NCBI GenBank assembly: GCA_947649615.1
Contig: CANSSG010000003.1
Location: 82,846 to 146,845 of the forward strand
Source of the DNA: an uncultured Clostridia bacterium
GTDB taxonomy: Bacteria; Bacillota; Clostridia; Oscillospirales; Oscillospiraceae
DNA length: 64,000 nt
Reading direction: 5' to 3'
How positions within the stretch are numbered: position 1 is the first letter of the stretch; every line of letters begins with the position of its first letter. This document shows positions 7,964-14,911 of the stretch, one piece after another. The notes beneath the pieces were generated by a model, which worked only from the letters and a program-made list of their open reading frames with translations, had not been told where the DNA came from and did not search any database. Both the position numbers and the translations under genes were made by a program.

Positions 7964-8797
7964 TCAATAGGCGGTGATGATGCCGCCGTCGTCCGCGTAC
8001 ACCGTGGAGATGCCGCCGGTGGGGACAATCAGAATCTCTCCAAAACGGCACCGCTTTTGGAGCAAATCCTTCACATACTCCGCCCGCTCCTGGCAGTTGC
8101 AGTGGGCAATCATCAGACGGCGGCCCGCATGTTCCTCGTCGTCGGCCATGCGGGAAACCATCCGGGCTAACGTCTGACGGATGGATAGGCCCTGGCCCAG
8201 CTTCTCAATGTCCCCCTCCCGGGTCGCGCCGCACAGCAGCTTTACCCGCAGCGCACCCGTTACAAGAGCCTGCATCCGGGTCAGACGGCCGTTTTTGCGC
8301 AAATTGTCCAGATTTTCCAGCACGAAGAGGGTTTTCATCCGGTCTATATATTTCTCCACCTGCTCCACTACCGCCCCAAAGGACAGGCCGCGGGACGCCA
8401 GCTCACGTACCAGCAAGGCAATCTGCGCCTGCCCTACGGACGCGGAACGAGAGTTGAACACATGGACGTTCCCTGTGCCTCCCTCCTCCCGGTAGATGGC
8501 GCGGGCCTGCATGGCCGCGTTATAAGAGCCGGAAAGCTGGCCGGACAGGGTCACTACATAGCTGTCGCCCCCTTCCAGGAATTGCTCTAAATACATGGAC
8601 GGCGACGGGCAGGCCGTCTTCGGTGCGTCGGGCCACGCCTTCATCTTTTGCAGCAGTTCGCCCTGCCGGAAATCCGGGCCGTCTACTACGGTCTCCGCGC
8701 CGATTTGGATGCTTAGGGGTACCTTTTTCACATGGGGGTCCGCCACCAGCTCCGGGGGCAGGTCTGTGCAGCTATCGCAGATCAATCTATATGTCAT
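7964..8797 (-). CDS. DegV family fatty-acid-binding protein
   Basis: DegV/FakB proteins bind a fatty acid so that FakA can phosphorylate it for phospholipid synthesis. The 277-residue protein shows the family N-terminus (ICDSCTDLPPE), the VPLSIQIG strand, the conserved serine-rich TLSGQLSGSYNAA near 95-107, and a C-terminal half ending in the DDGGIITAY-like motif. No fakA is in the window, so which fatty acid and kinase it serves is unknown. It has its own promoter (8832-8859) and terminator, so it is monocistronic. Confidence 0.9.
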   Translation of the reverse strand: MTYRLICDSCTDLPPELVADPHVKKVPLSIQIGAETVVDGPDFRQGELLQKMKAWPDAPKTACPSPSMYLEQFLEGGDSYVVTLSGQLSGSYNAAMQARAIYREEGGTGNVHVFNSRSASVGQAQIALLVRELASRGLSFGAVVEQVEKYIDRMKTLFVLENLDNLRKNGRLTRMQALVTGALRVKLLCGATREGDIEKLGQGLSIRQTLARMVSRMADDEEHAGRRLMIAHCNCQERAEYVKDLLQKRCRFGEILIVPTGGISTVYADDGGIITAY

Positions 8798-8831
8798 TTC
8801 TAAAACCGCCTCAAGTAATATGGTTAATTAG

Positions 8832-8859
8832 ATTATATCTTGTTTCAACAAAATGTCAA
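8832..8859 (-). promoter_or_regulatory. degV promoter with palindrome in the spacer
   Basis: On the minus strand TTGACA (8854-8859), a 16-base spacer and TATAAT (8832-8837). The spacer contains TTGTTTCAACAA (8840-8851), an inverted repeat with five-base arms, which could be an operator placed to occlude RNA polymerase. Confidence 0.7.
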
Positions 8860-8890
8860 CCCTCTATTCACAAGAAGCAGAAGAAATCCT

Positions 8891-8931
8891 GGCAGCATGC
8901 CAAATCAGAAATTTGCGTTTGGCATGCTGCC
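8891..8931 (-). terminator. Terminator of the adenine deaminase gene
   Basis: 14-base perfect arms (8891-8904 and 8918-8931, GGCAGCATGCCAAA type) lie just after the ade stop on the minus strand, followed by a moderately T-rich stretch. Confidence 0.7.
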
Positions 8932-8943
8932 AGCCTGCGGCCC

Positions 8944-10671
8944 TTACACATACTGCTGCTTCGCTACGTCAATCACGCCCCGGGTTGTCAGGCGAAGAGT
9001 CGGAATCACCGGCAGGGACATAAAGCTGAGGGTCATGAACGGGTCAATCGCACGGCTCACGCCCAGGGCAAAGGCCGCGTCCTTGGCGCGCTCCAAGGCG
9101 GTATTTACCTCCTCCAAGGTGCCGTCGCTCATCAGGCCTGCGATGGACAGCACAACCTCGCCCTTGATCCGGCCGTCCTCCATCACTACGATGCCCCCCT
9201 TGTTCTCCGCTATCCGGTTGGCGGCGGCGGCCATGTCCTCCTCATTAGCTCCCACTACAATAATATTATGGGAATCGTGGGAGACGCTGGTGGCTATTGC
9301 GCCGCGCTTTAAGCCGTAGCCCTGCAAATAGCCTATGCCGATGTGGTGCGTATTCTTGTGGCGCTCCACTACCGCAATCTTCAGAATGTCCCACTCTGGG
9401 TCAATGTGGTCGGAATAGCCCTGGTCTACCGTGACGATTTCCCCAGGCACCATGCCGATGATGCCCCGAGGACGGCGTTCCGCAAAGTCCGCCGCCGACA
9501 GGCGGGCCAGGTGGAAGGTGTCGTGGGCCTTTTCCGCCAGGTAAGGGTCAATCTCCGGGGCTTCAAAATCGCGGACGGTTTTGCCGTCGTATAACTCCTC
9601 CCCTTTTTTGAACACCTGCAAAATGTTAAAGTCGTTAAAGTTGTCGATAACCACAAAGTCTGCTAAGTACCCAGGCGCAATCGCGCCCCGGTTGTTCAGA
9701 AGATAGTAGCGCGCCGCGTGGTGGCAGGCTACCTTTACCGCCAAAATGGGGTCTGCACCCCGGCGGATGGCTTCCCGGACGTTGTAGTCGATGTGGCCCT
9801 TTTCCAGCAGGTCGCTGGGGTGCTTGTCGTCGCAGCAGAACATGCAGCGGTCCGCGTATTTCTCCGTTAAAAGGGGCATCAACGCCTGCAAGTTCCTGGC
9901 GGCGGTTCCTTCGCGGATCATGATGAACTGCCCGCGCTCCAGCTTGGCGATGGCGTCGGCGGGGTCCGAGCATTCGTGGTCGGAATACACGCCGGCCGCC
10001 ACATAGGCGTTGAGGTCGTTCCCTGCCAGGCCCGGGGCGTGGCCGTCAATCTTCTTGTGGTGGGCCTGGGCGGCTACAATCTTTTCTATCACCTGCGGGT
10101 CTGCGCCAATGACGCCGGGGTAGTTCATCATCTCCGCAAGGCCCTGGACGCGCGGATGGTCGTAGAAGGAATCTACCGTACGGTAATCCAGCACCGCCCC
10201 GCTCTCGTCCATGGGGGTTGCGGGAACGCAGGAGGGCAGCATAAAGCGCACGTCTACGGGCAGGCCTTCCGTGGCTTGCAGCATATACTCAATGCCGTCG
10301 GCCCCCATGACGTTGGCAATCTCATGGGGGTCTGTGACCACGGTGGTAGTCCCGTGGGGCAGGACCGCTTTTACAAATTCCTTCGGAGAGACCATGGCGC
10401 TTTCCAAATGGATATGGGCATCAATAAAACCGGGAAGGACGATCTTGCCTGACATATCAAACGCTGCCCTTCCCTCATACTCCCCTATGCCGACAATCAG
10501 GCCCTCCGCCACCGCAATATCGCCATGGCAAAGTTCGTTGGAAAAAACGTTTAAATAGGTCGTGTTCTTCAGCACCAGGTCGGCCTTCTCCCTCCCTGCC
10601 GCTACTTCTACAATCCGCAGCTTCTTATTTAGTTTTCGGTTGATCCTGCCGGTATAGCTCTCAGCGCCCAT
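8944..10671 (-). CDS. ade: Adenine deaminase
   Basis: Ade is an amidohydrolase-superfamily enzyme that deaminates adenine to hypoxanthine and ammonia for purine salvage. The 575-residue protein has the family length, the metal-binding HIHLESAM motif near residue 90, PHGTTTVVTDPHEIANVMG near 110, DGHAPGL near 193, and the CDDKHPSDLL metal motif near 275, then the adenine-deaminase-specific C-terminal domain with SHDSHN. ATG 10671 has AAAGGAGG upstream. A strong promoter lies 90 bases upstream. I looked for a purine riboswitch in the short leader and did not see one. Confidence 0.95.
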   Translation of the reverse strand: MGAESYTGRINRKLNKKLRIVEVAAGREKADLVLKNTTYLNVFSNELCHGDIAVAEGLIVGIGEYEGRAAFDMSGKIVLPGFIDAHIHLESAMVSPKEFVKAVLPHGTTTVVTDPHEIANVMGADGIEYMLQATEGLPVDVRFMLPSCVPATPMDESGAVLDYRTVDSFYDHPRVQGLAEMMNYPGVIGADPQVIEKIVAAQAHHKKIDGHAPGLAGNDLNAYVAAGVYSDHECSDPADAIAKLERGQFIMIREGTAARNLQALMPLLTEKYADRCMFCCDDKHPSDLLEKGHIDYNVREAIRRGADPILAVKVACHHAARYYLLNNRGAIAPGYLADFVVIDNFNDFNILQVFKKGEELYDGKTVRDFEAPEIDPYLAEKAHDTFHLARLSAADFAERRPRGIIGMVPGEIVTVDQGYSDHIDPEWDILKIAVVERHKNTHHIGIGYLQGYGLKRGAIATSVSHDSHNIIVVGANEEDMAAAANRIAENKGGIVVMEDGRIKGEVVLSIAGLMSDGTLEEVNTALERAKDAAFALGVSRAIDPFMTLSFMSLPVIPTLRLTTRGVIDVAKQQYV

Positions 10672-10757
10672 AGAGGAAGCCTCCTTTTGTGGTATTTGAT
10701 GCTTTTTCTTGAAAATGGATAAAAAGAATAGGCTGCATTGTTTGCGGCCTTTTTGTT

Positions 10758-10786
10758 ATTATAGCATAAAGCGCAGGCTTTGTCTA
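10758..10786 (-). promoter_or_regulatory. Promoter of ade
   Basis: Minus strand TAGACA (10781-10786), 17-base spacer, perfect TATAAT (10758-10763). Confidence 0.75.
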
Positions 10787-10820
10787 CTAAATTTTATGGG
10801 TATTTTCCCAGCGCGGAAAA

Positions 10821-10845
10821 GAGACGGCTCCGCGGGAGCCGTCTC
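10821..10845 (-). terminator. Terminator of the superoxide dismutase gene
   Basis: Arms GAGACGGCTCC / GGAGCCGTCTC with a three-base loop, followed on the minus strand by TTTTCC. It lies eight bases past the sod stop. Confidence 0.85.
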
Positions 10846-10852
10846 CTTTCCA

Positions 10853-11491
10853 TCAGCCCACCGGCGCGCCCGCCAGGGCGTCCAGGTAACGCTGCTCCGC
10901 TTTGTTCCAGTCGATGAGGGAAAACCAAGTGTCTACATAAGCCGCTTGGTCGAAATGCTGTACCGGCAGATAGGCGTGTTCCCACATGTCCAGGATGAGT
11001 ACCGGCGCCACCGAATCCAAAGGCAAAACTTCATTGTTGGGCGTGGTGGCGATATGTATGCCTTTGCCCCCCTCCGCCGCCAGCCAGACCCAGCCGGACC
11101 CTATCAACCCTTGGGCCGCTTCCGTTAGGAGCTGCCGGAATTGGGGCATGGACCCGTAGGTCGTTATGAGCTCCTCCGTCAGACGGTTATGGGGCGGCTG
11201 GCCCGCCTTGCAGGCTATGCCGTCAAAAAACAGTTGGTGGTTATATACCGCCCCAGCCGCATTTTTCAAGCGGTTGAGTTGGGCCGTGGGCAGGTTGTAG
11301 TCCTCTGTTACCAACTGCCGCAGGCTGCGGTCCGTCAGGCGGTGGCGGACCACCAGACGGTTCAGTTCATAGACCGCATCCGCGTAGAATTGGTCATGGT
11401 GATAATATAACGTGTTGGCGTCACAGTGGGGCATCAACGCCACGTAGCCGTATGGCAGCGGGGAGAGTTGAAAGGGAAAATATTGCTCCAT
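10853..11491 (-). CDS. sodA: Fe/Mn-type superoxide dismutase, atypical second sphere
   Basis: The protein (212 residues) has the fold signature of iron/manganese superoxide dismutases, which convert superoxide to peroxide and oxygen. All four metal ligands can be placed: His in YYHHDQF near 26, His in NHQLFF near 80, and Asp and His in DMWEHAY near 165-169. However the second-sphere residues usually found after the first ligand (His30 and Tyr34 in E. coli numbering) align to Phe and Ala, and the usual Gln/His hydrogen-bond partner aligns to Asn. Activity is therefore uncertain. ATG 11491 follows AAAGGAGG; an earlier in-frame ATG adds 16 unrelated residues. Confidence 0.85.
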   Translation of the reverse strand: MEQYFPFQLSPLPYGYVALMPHCDANTLYYHHDQFYADAVYELNRLVVRHRLTDRSLRQLVTEDYNLPTAQLNRLKNAAGAVYNHQLFFDGIACKAGQPPHNRLTEELITTYGSMPQFRQLLTEAAQGLIGSGWVWLAAEGGKGIHIATTPNNEVLPLDSVAPVLILDMWEHAYLPVQHFDQAAYVDTWFSLIDWNKAEQRYLDALAGAPVG

Positions 11492-11709
11492 GCCAAACCT
11501 CCTTTTATAGTCGAAGCGGTTGAAAATCTGAAAAAGCATATTTACGCGTTTTCAACTGCGTTGACTAGACAATCGTACCATAGTATATGGGCGGCACAGG
11601 CGGAGGGTGCGGAAAATTTTTTCCCCAGAACTGCAACCAAAGCAGGAGTTTTGCAGTCTTTATAGGTGAAAGCTAGTTTTCAACAGATACACGGAAAGGA
11701 GGGCTGTCC

Positions 11710-12255
11710 ATGACGGGCCAAGAACTGACAGACCTATATTTCGCCCGTTCCGAACAGGCCGTGGAAGCTACCCAGGCCGCTTACGGCGCCTACTGCCGCG
11801 CCATCGCCTTGGGAATCCTGGGCTGCGAAGAGGACGCGGAGGAATGCTTATCGGACGTGTGGCTGCGGGTGTGGAACGCTATCCCGCCGGAACGGCCCGA
11901 ACACTTTAAAGGTTGGCTGGCCGCAGTAACGCGGAATCAGGCCCTTACCCTGCGCCGGAAACGGGCCAGGCAGCCGCAAACAGTGGACGACGCCGCGCTG
12001 GAGCTGGCGGTGGACTTGGGCGGCGGACCGGCTGAGGACTTGGAGGGAAAGGAGCTGGGGCGGCTCATCTCCCAATTCCTGGCCGGCCAGCCGGAGGCAA
12101 ACCGGAACCTGTTCCTGCGCCGGTACTGGTATGGCGACACCGTGGAAGAAGCCGCGCGGCGGGCCGGGTGGAGCGTGGGGCGGGCTAAGTCCGGGCTGCA
12201 CCGGATGCGGAAAAAGCTGCGGGATTATCTGATAAAGGAGGATTATTTGTTATGA
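11710..12255 (+). CDS. RNA polymerase ECF-type sigma factor
   Basis: A 181-residue sigma-70 family protein with region 2 at about residues 15-85 (ILGCEEDAEECLSDVWLRVWN, then FKGWLAAVTRNQAL) and region 4 at about 115-170 (FLRRYWYGDTVEEAARRAGWSVGRAKSGLHRMRKKLRDYL helix-turn-helix). There is no region 1 or 3, which defines the extracytoplasmic-function group. It should direct RNA polymerase to a small regulon in response to an envelope or environmental signal. It overlaps the next gene by ATGA, and that gene is a membrane protein suited to be its anti-sigma factor. GGAAAGGAGGG precedes ATG 11710. Confidence 0.9.
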   Translation: MTGQELTDLYFARSEQAVEATQAAYGAYCRAIALGILGCEEDAEECLSDVWLRVWNAIPPERPEHFKGWLAAVTRNQALTLRRKRARQPQTVDDAALELAVDLGGGPAEDLEGKELGRLISQFLAGQPEANRNLFLRRYWYGDTVEEAARRAGWSVGRAKSGLHRMRKKLRDYLIKEDYLL

Positions 12256-13148
12256 AACAGGAGCAAATTATGGACGCTATGAACTATATCGACCCCGCCC
12301 TGGTGGAAGCGGCGGACTGCTGCGGACCGGAAGTCCGCCGGAAAAAGTGGCGGAAGCCTGTGCTGATCGCGGCCTGCCTGTGCCTTGCGCTGGCGGGGAC
12401 GGCGTTGGCGGCGGAGTTGGCGGGGGTGCGCATTAGTTGGACTGGTCCCGATTCCGAGGAGTGGCTGAAAGAAAATGACGTGGCTTATACGGTGGAGAAC
12501 AGGCTGGCCTATTTCCCGCTGGACAGCTTTTCAGCGGAGATTACCACGCTTTCGTCCGAGGTGCAGAACAAAACAGTTTCCTGGCCGTTTGTGTCCTGGG
12601 ATGAGTTGGAGGAGTATCTTGGAAGGAATGTCTTGGATAACACCGTGTTGGATGAAGCAGCCAGAGGCCCTGATATTACGTTCCAGGGAAGCAGGGGAAA
12701 AAGGACAAATATTTTGCTGATGGCGCATTTCAACGATCAAGGGTTGGCTTGTATTACGGCCAATAGCAATCATCTGATTGACGGCATCCAAATAGGAGCC
12801 GGCGTGCAGCTTTATACAGAACTGATGCAGACGCCTGTGGAAGCGAGAGGCGGCCAAGACCCAGGTATTGTGACCGCAAACGAGGGAGAAGAATTTTCGT
12901 TTGCGGAAGTTTATACAACCCCAAACGGAGTGGAAGCCACTATAACGCAAAAAACAGATGCAAGCAGCGGCATCAGGGAAACATATGCTTATTACGCACA
13001 TTTTAATGTCAATGGGGTTGGTTTTTATGTGACCGCAGAGTGCTACCCTGTTGATTATACGCCGGAGACGCTGCCTGATGACCCCGCCTACACGCTGTCT
13101 GTCTTAAAAGAAGTGCTGGACGGCTTCGTGTTTGAACCTGCCGCGTAA
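12252..13148 (+). CDS. Putative anti-sigma factor, single-pass membrane protein
   Basis: The 298-residue protein has a short cytosolic part of about 35 residues with a DPALVEAADCC segment, a basic RRKKWRKP stop, one transmembrane helix at about 36-54, and a large extracytoplasmic domain rich in charged and beta-forming residues. This topology and the ATGA overlap with the ECF sigma gene are typical of sigma/anti-sigma pairs in Clostridia. The cytosolic part lacks an obvious zinc-binding HxxxCxxC anti-sigma motif, so sequestration would use another helical contact. The signal sensed by the outer domain is unknown. A terminator follows at once. Confidence 0.65.
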   Translation: MKQEQIMDAMNYIDPALVEAADCCGPEVRRKKWRKPVLIAACLCLALAGTALAAELAGVRISWTGPDSEEWLKENDVAYTVENRLAYFPLDSFSAEITTLSSEVQNKTVSWPFVSWDELEEYLGRNVLDNTVLDEAARGPDITFQGSRGKRTNILLMAHFNDQGLACITANSNHLIDGIQIGAGVQLYTELMQTPVEARGGQDPGIVTANEGEEFSFAEVYTTPNGVEATITQKTDASSGIRETYAYYAHFNVNGVGFYVTAECYPVDYTPETLPDDPAYTLSVLKEVLDGFVFEPAA

Positions 13149-13154
13149 ATGGAA

Positions 13155-13193
13155 GCAGACCTGGACGGGCAAGCCGTCCAGGTCCGCTTTTTA
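13155..13193 (+). terminator. Terminator of the sigma/anti-sigma operon
   Basis: Arms GACCTGGACGG (13158-13168) / CCGTCCAGGTC (13174-13184) with a five-base loop, then CGCTTTTTA. Confidence 0.85.
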
Positions 13194-13196
13194 CGC

Positions 13197-13811
13197 TTAC
13201 AGCGCGTTGTAGTCAATCTTCCGGTTTTTGAAATAGTACTCTTTGTCGTGTTCGCCTATCTCCCGCAGGACTTTGCAGGGATTGCCCACGGCTACCACGT
13301 TGGAGGGCAGGTCCTTGGCGACGATGCTCCCCGCGCCTACCACAACGTTGTCCCCAATCGTCACGCCCGGCAAAACCACCACCCCTGCACCCAGCCAGCA
13401 GTTGCGGCCAATATGTACCGGCATGTTGTATTGATACGCCTTCTCCCGCAGTTCCGGCAGGATGGGGTGGCCTGCCGTGGCCAGGGTTACGTTGGGTCCT
13501 ATCATCGTGTAGTCGCCGACATATATGTGCGTGTCGTCCACGCACGTCAGGTTGAAATTCGCGTACACATTCCGGCCAAAATGGACGTGCCGCCCGCCAA
13601 AGTTGGAATGGAAGGGCGGTTCAATGTAGCAGTCCGGACCGATCTCCGCCAACATCTCCTGCAGCATCGCTTCCCGCTTTGCCAGCTCCGTGGGACGGGT
13701 CATGTTGAAATCATAGAGACGGTCAAGGCACTGGAATTGCTCCTTTAAGATGTCTTCATCTCCGGGCAGGTATAACTCGCCGGTATGCAGGCGCTCTTTC
13801 ATGACGCTCAT
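13197..13811 (-). CDS. Sugar O-acetyltransferase (maltose/galactoside acetyltransferase family)
   Basis: A left-handed beta-helix acetyltransferase of 204 residues. An N-terminal helical Mac domain (KERLHTGELYLPGDEDI near residue 4) is followed by hexapeptide repeats, the active-site His in TAGHPI near 113, and the loop NCWLGAGVVVLPGVTIGDNVVVGAGSIV cofactor region, ending in GNPCKVLREI. It transfers acetyl from acetyl-CoA to a sugar 6-hydroxyl, a detoxification reaction for non-metabolised sugars; the substrate cannot be told. A lysR-type gene lies directly upstream on the same strand and may control it. Confidence 0.88.
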   Translation of the reverse strand: MSVMKERLHTGELYLPGDEDILKEQFQCLDRLYDFNMTRPTELAKREAMLQEMLAEIGPDCYIEPPFHSNFGGRHVHFGRNVYANFNLTCVDDTHIYVGDYTMIGPNVTLATAGHPILPELREKAYQYNMPVHIGRNCWLGAGVVVLPGVTIGDNVVVGAGSIVAKDLPSNVVAVGNPCKVLREIGEHDKEYYFKNRKIDYNAL

Positions 13812-13882
13812 GGTTCGTTTCTCCTTATATCTGTTGATTTATCAGTACCCCGCGGCCAGCACCGCAGGACGGGTTTGATGCG

Positions 13883-14764
13883 CTACCGCCGCGCTTCCTC
13901 CTCCAGGGTCTCCAGAAATTTTGCCGCAGCTTTGGAGAAAATTTGGAATTTCTTCCACACTACATATAGGCTGATCTCCAAGCGCGGCTCCAAAGGACGG
14001 AAGCACAGCGGGCTGTCCCCCGTAGTGTTAACCAGGCGGTCCAGGGTCACCGCGCACCCTAAGCCCTCCTCTACCATCAAGGATGCATTGTAAATCAGAT
14101 TGTAGGTAGCCGTGACGTTCAGGCTGGTATAATCCACCCCGAACCATGACGACAGGCTGTCCCGCCCCATAGCCTGCCGGGACAGAAGCAGGGGTTCTCC
14201 CAGCAGGTCTTCTGCACGGACGGCGGGCAGTGACGCCAAGTGGCTGTCCTTGCGCATAAGAACCCCCCATACGTCCGTATAAGGGAGACGCAGATGGTCG
14301 TACCGCTTTAAGTTCCCCGGCTCCAAGAGGATGCCGAAATCCAGACAGCCCTTGTCCAGCTTCTCGCACACATCCCCGGCGTTTCCGCTGAATAAATGGT
14401 AGTGGACGTTGGGGTGGCGCCTTTGCAGGGTGCTGGCCGTGCGGGCGATGAGACGCATGGCGTCGCTCTCGCCACCGCCGATGTAGATGTCTCCGGCTAC
14501 AGCTTCCTTGGAACCCCAAAATTCCGATTCGGTTTTCTCTACCAGCTCCATAATCTCACCCGCCCGCTTGCGCAGCAAAAGCCCGTCCTCCGTCAAACGC
14601 ACTTTACGGCTGCCGCGGATAAACAGCTTTTTCCCCAGCTCTTCCTCCAGGTCCATAAGCTGGCGGGACAGCGTGGGCTGGGTCAGATGCAGGTATTCTG
14701 CTGCGCCGGAGATGCTCTCCTCCTGGGCTACCGCCAGGAAATAGCGCAGCACACGCAGTTCCAT
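13883..14764 (-). CDS. LysR family transcriptional regulator
   Basis: The 293-residue protein begins with the LysR winged helix-turn-helix (MELRVLRYFLAVAQEESISGAAEYLHLTQPTLSRQL region, residues 1-60) and continues with a periplasmic-binding-protein-like effector domain of two lobes. I chose ATG 14764 because GAAGGGAGGG precedes it and the family always begins this way; an upstream in-frame start would add 28 residues. It is encoded just upstream of the acetyltransferase, in the same direction, so it may be autoregulated and control that gene. The effector is unknown. Confidence 0.93.
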   Translation of the reverse strand: MELRVLRYFLAVAQEESISGAAEYLHLTQPTLSRQLMDLEEELGKKLFIRGSRKVRLTEDGLLLRKRAGEIMELVEKTESEFWGSKEAVAGDIYIGGGESDAMRLIARTASTLQRRHPNVHYHLFSGNAGDVCEKLDKGCLDFGILLEPGNLKRYDHLRLPYTDVWGVLMRKDSHLASLPAVRAEDLLGEPLLLSRQAMGRDSLSSWFGVDYTSLNVTATYNLIYNASLMVEEGLGCAVTLDRLVNTTGDSPLCFRPLEPRLEISLYVVWKKFQIFSKAAAKFLETLEEEARR

Positions 14765-14864
14765 TCGCTTCCCTCCCTTCGTTTGCATCACTATACCACG
14801 TCCCGGTATACCCGTCAAGTATGGATTTGCCTTTTCTATTTGTTTCAAATATTTCTTTCATAGA

Positions 14865-14900
14865 GGAAGCCGTCCGGCGTATTTGCGCCGGACGGCTTCC
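14865..14900 (-). terminator. Terminator of nrdD
   Basis: Perfect 15-base arms (GGAAGCCGTCCGGCG and complement, 14865-14879 / 14886-14900) with a six-base loop, followed on the minus strand by an A/T-rich stretch. Confidence 0.75.
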
Positions 14901-14911
14901 CCTATGCTCTT

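Noticed and set aside
10672..10757. Possible purine riboswitch before adenine deaminase
   Set aside because: The leader after the promoter is only about 80 bases and shows no three-way junction or the conserved riboswitch core.
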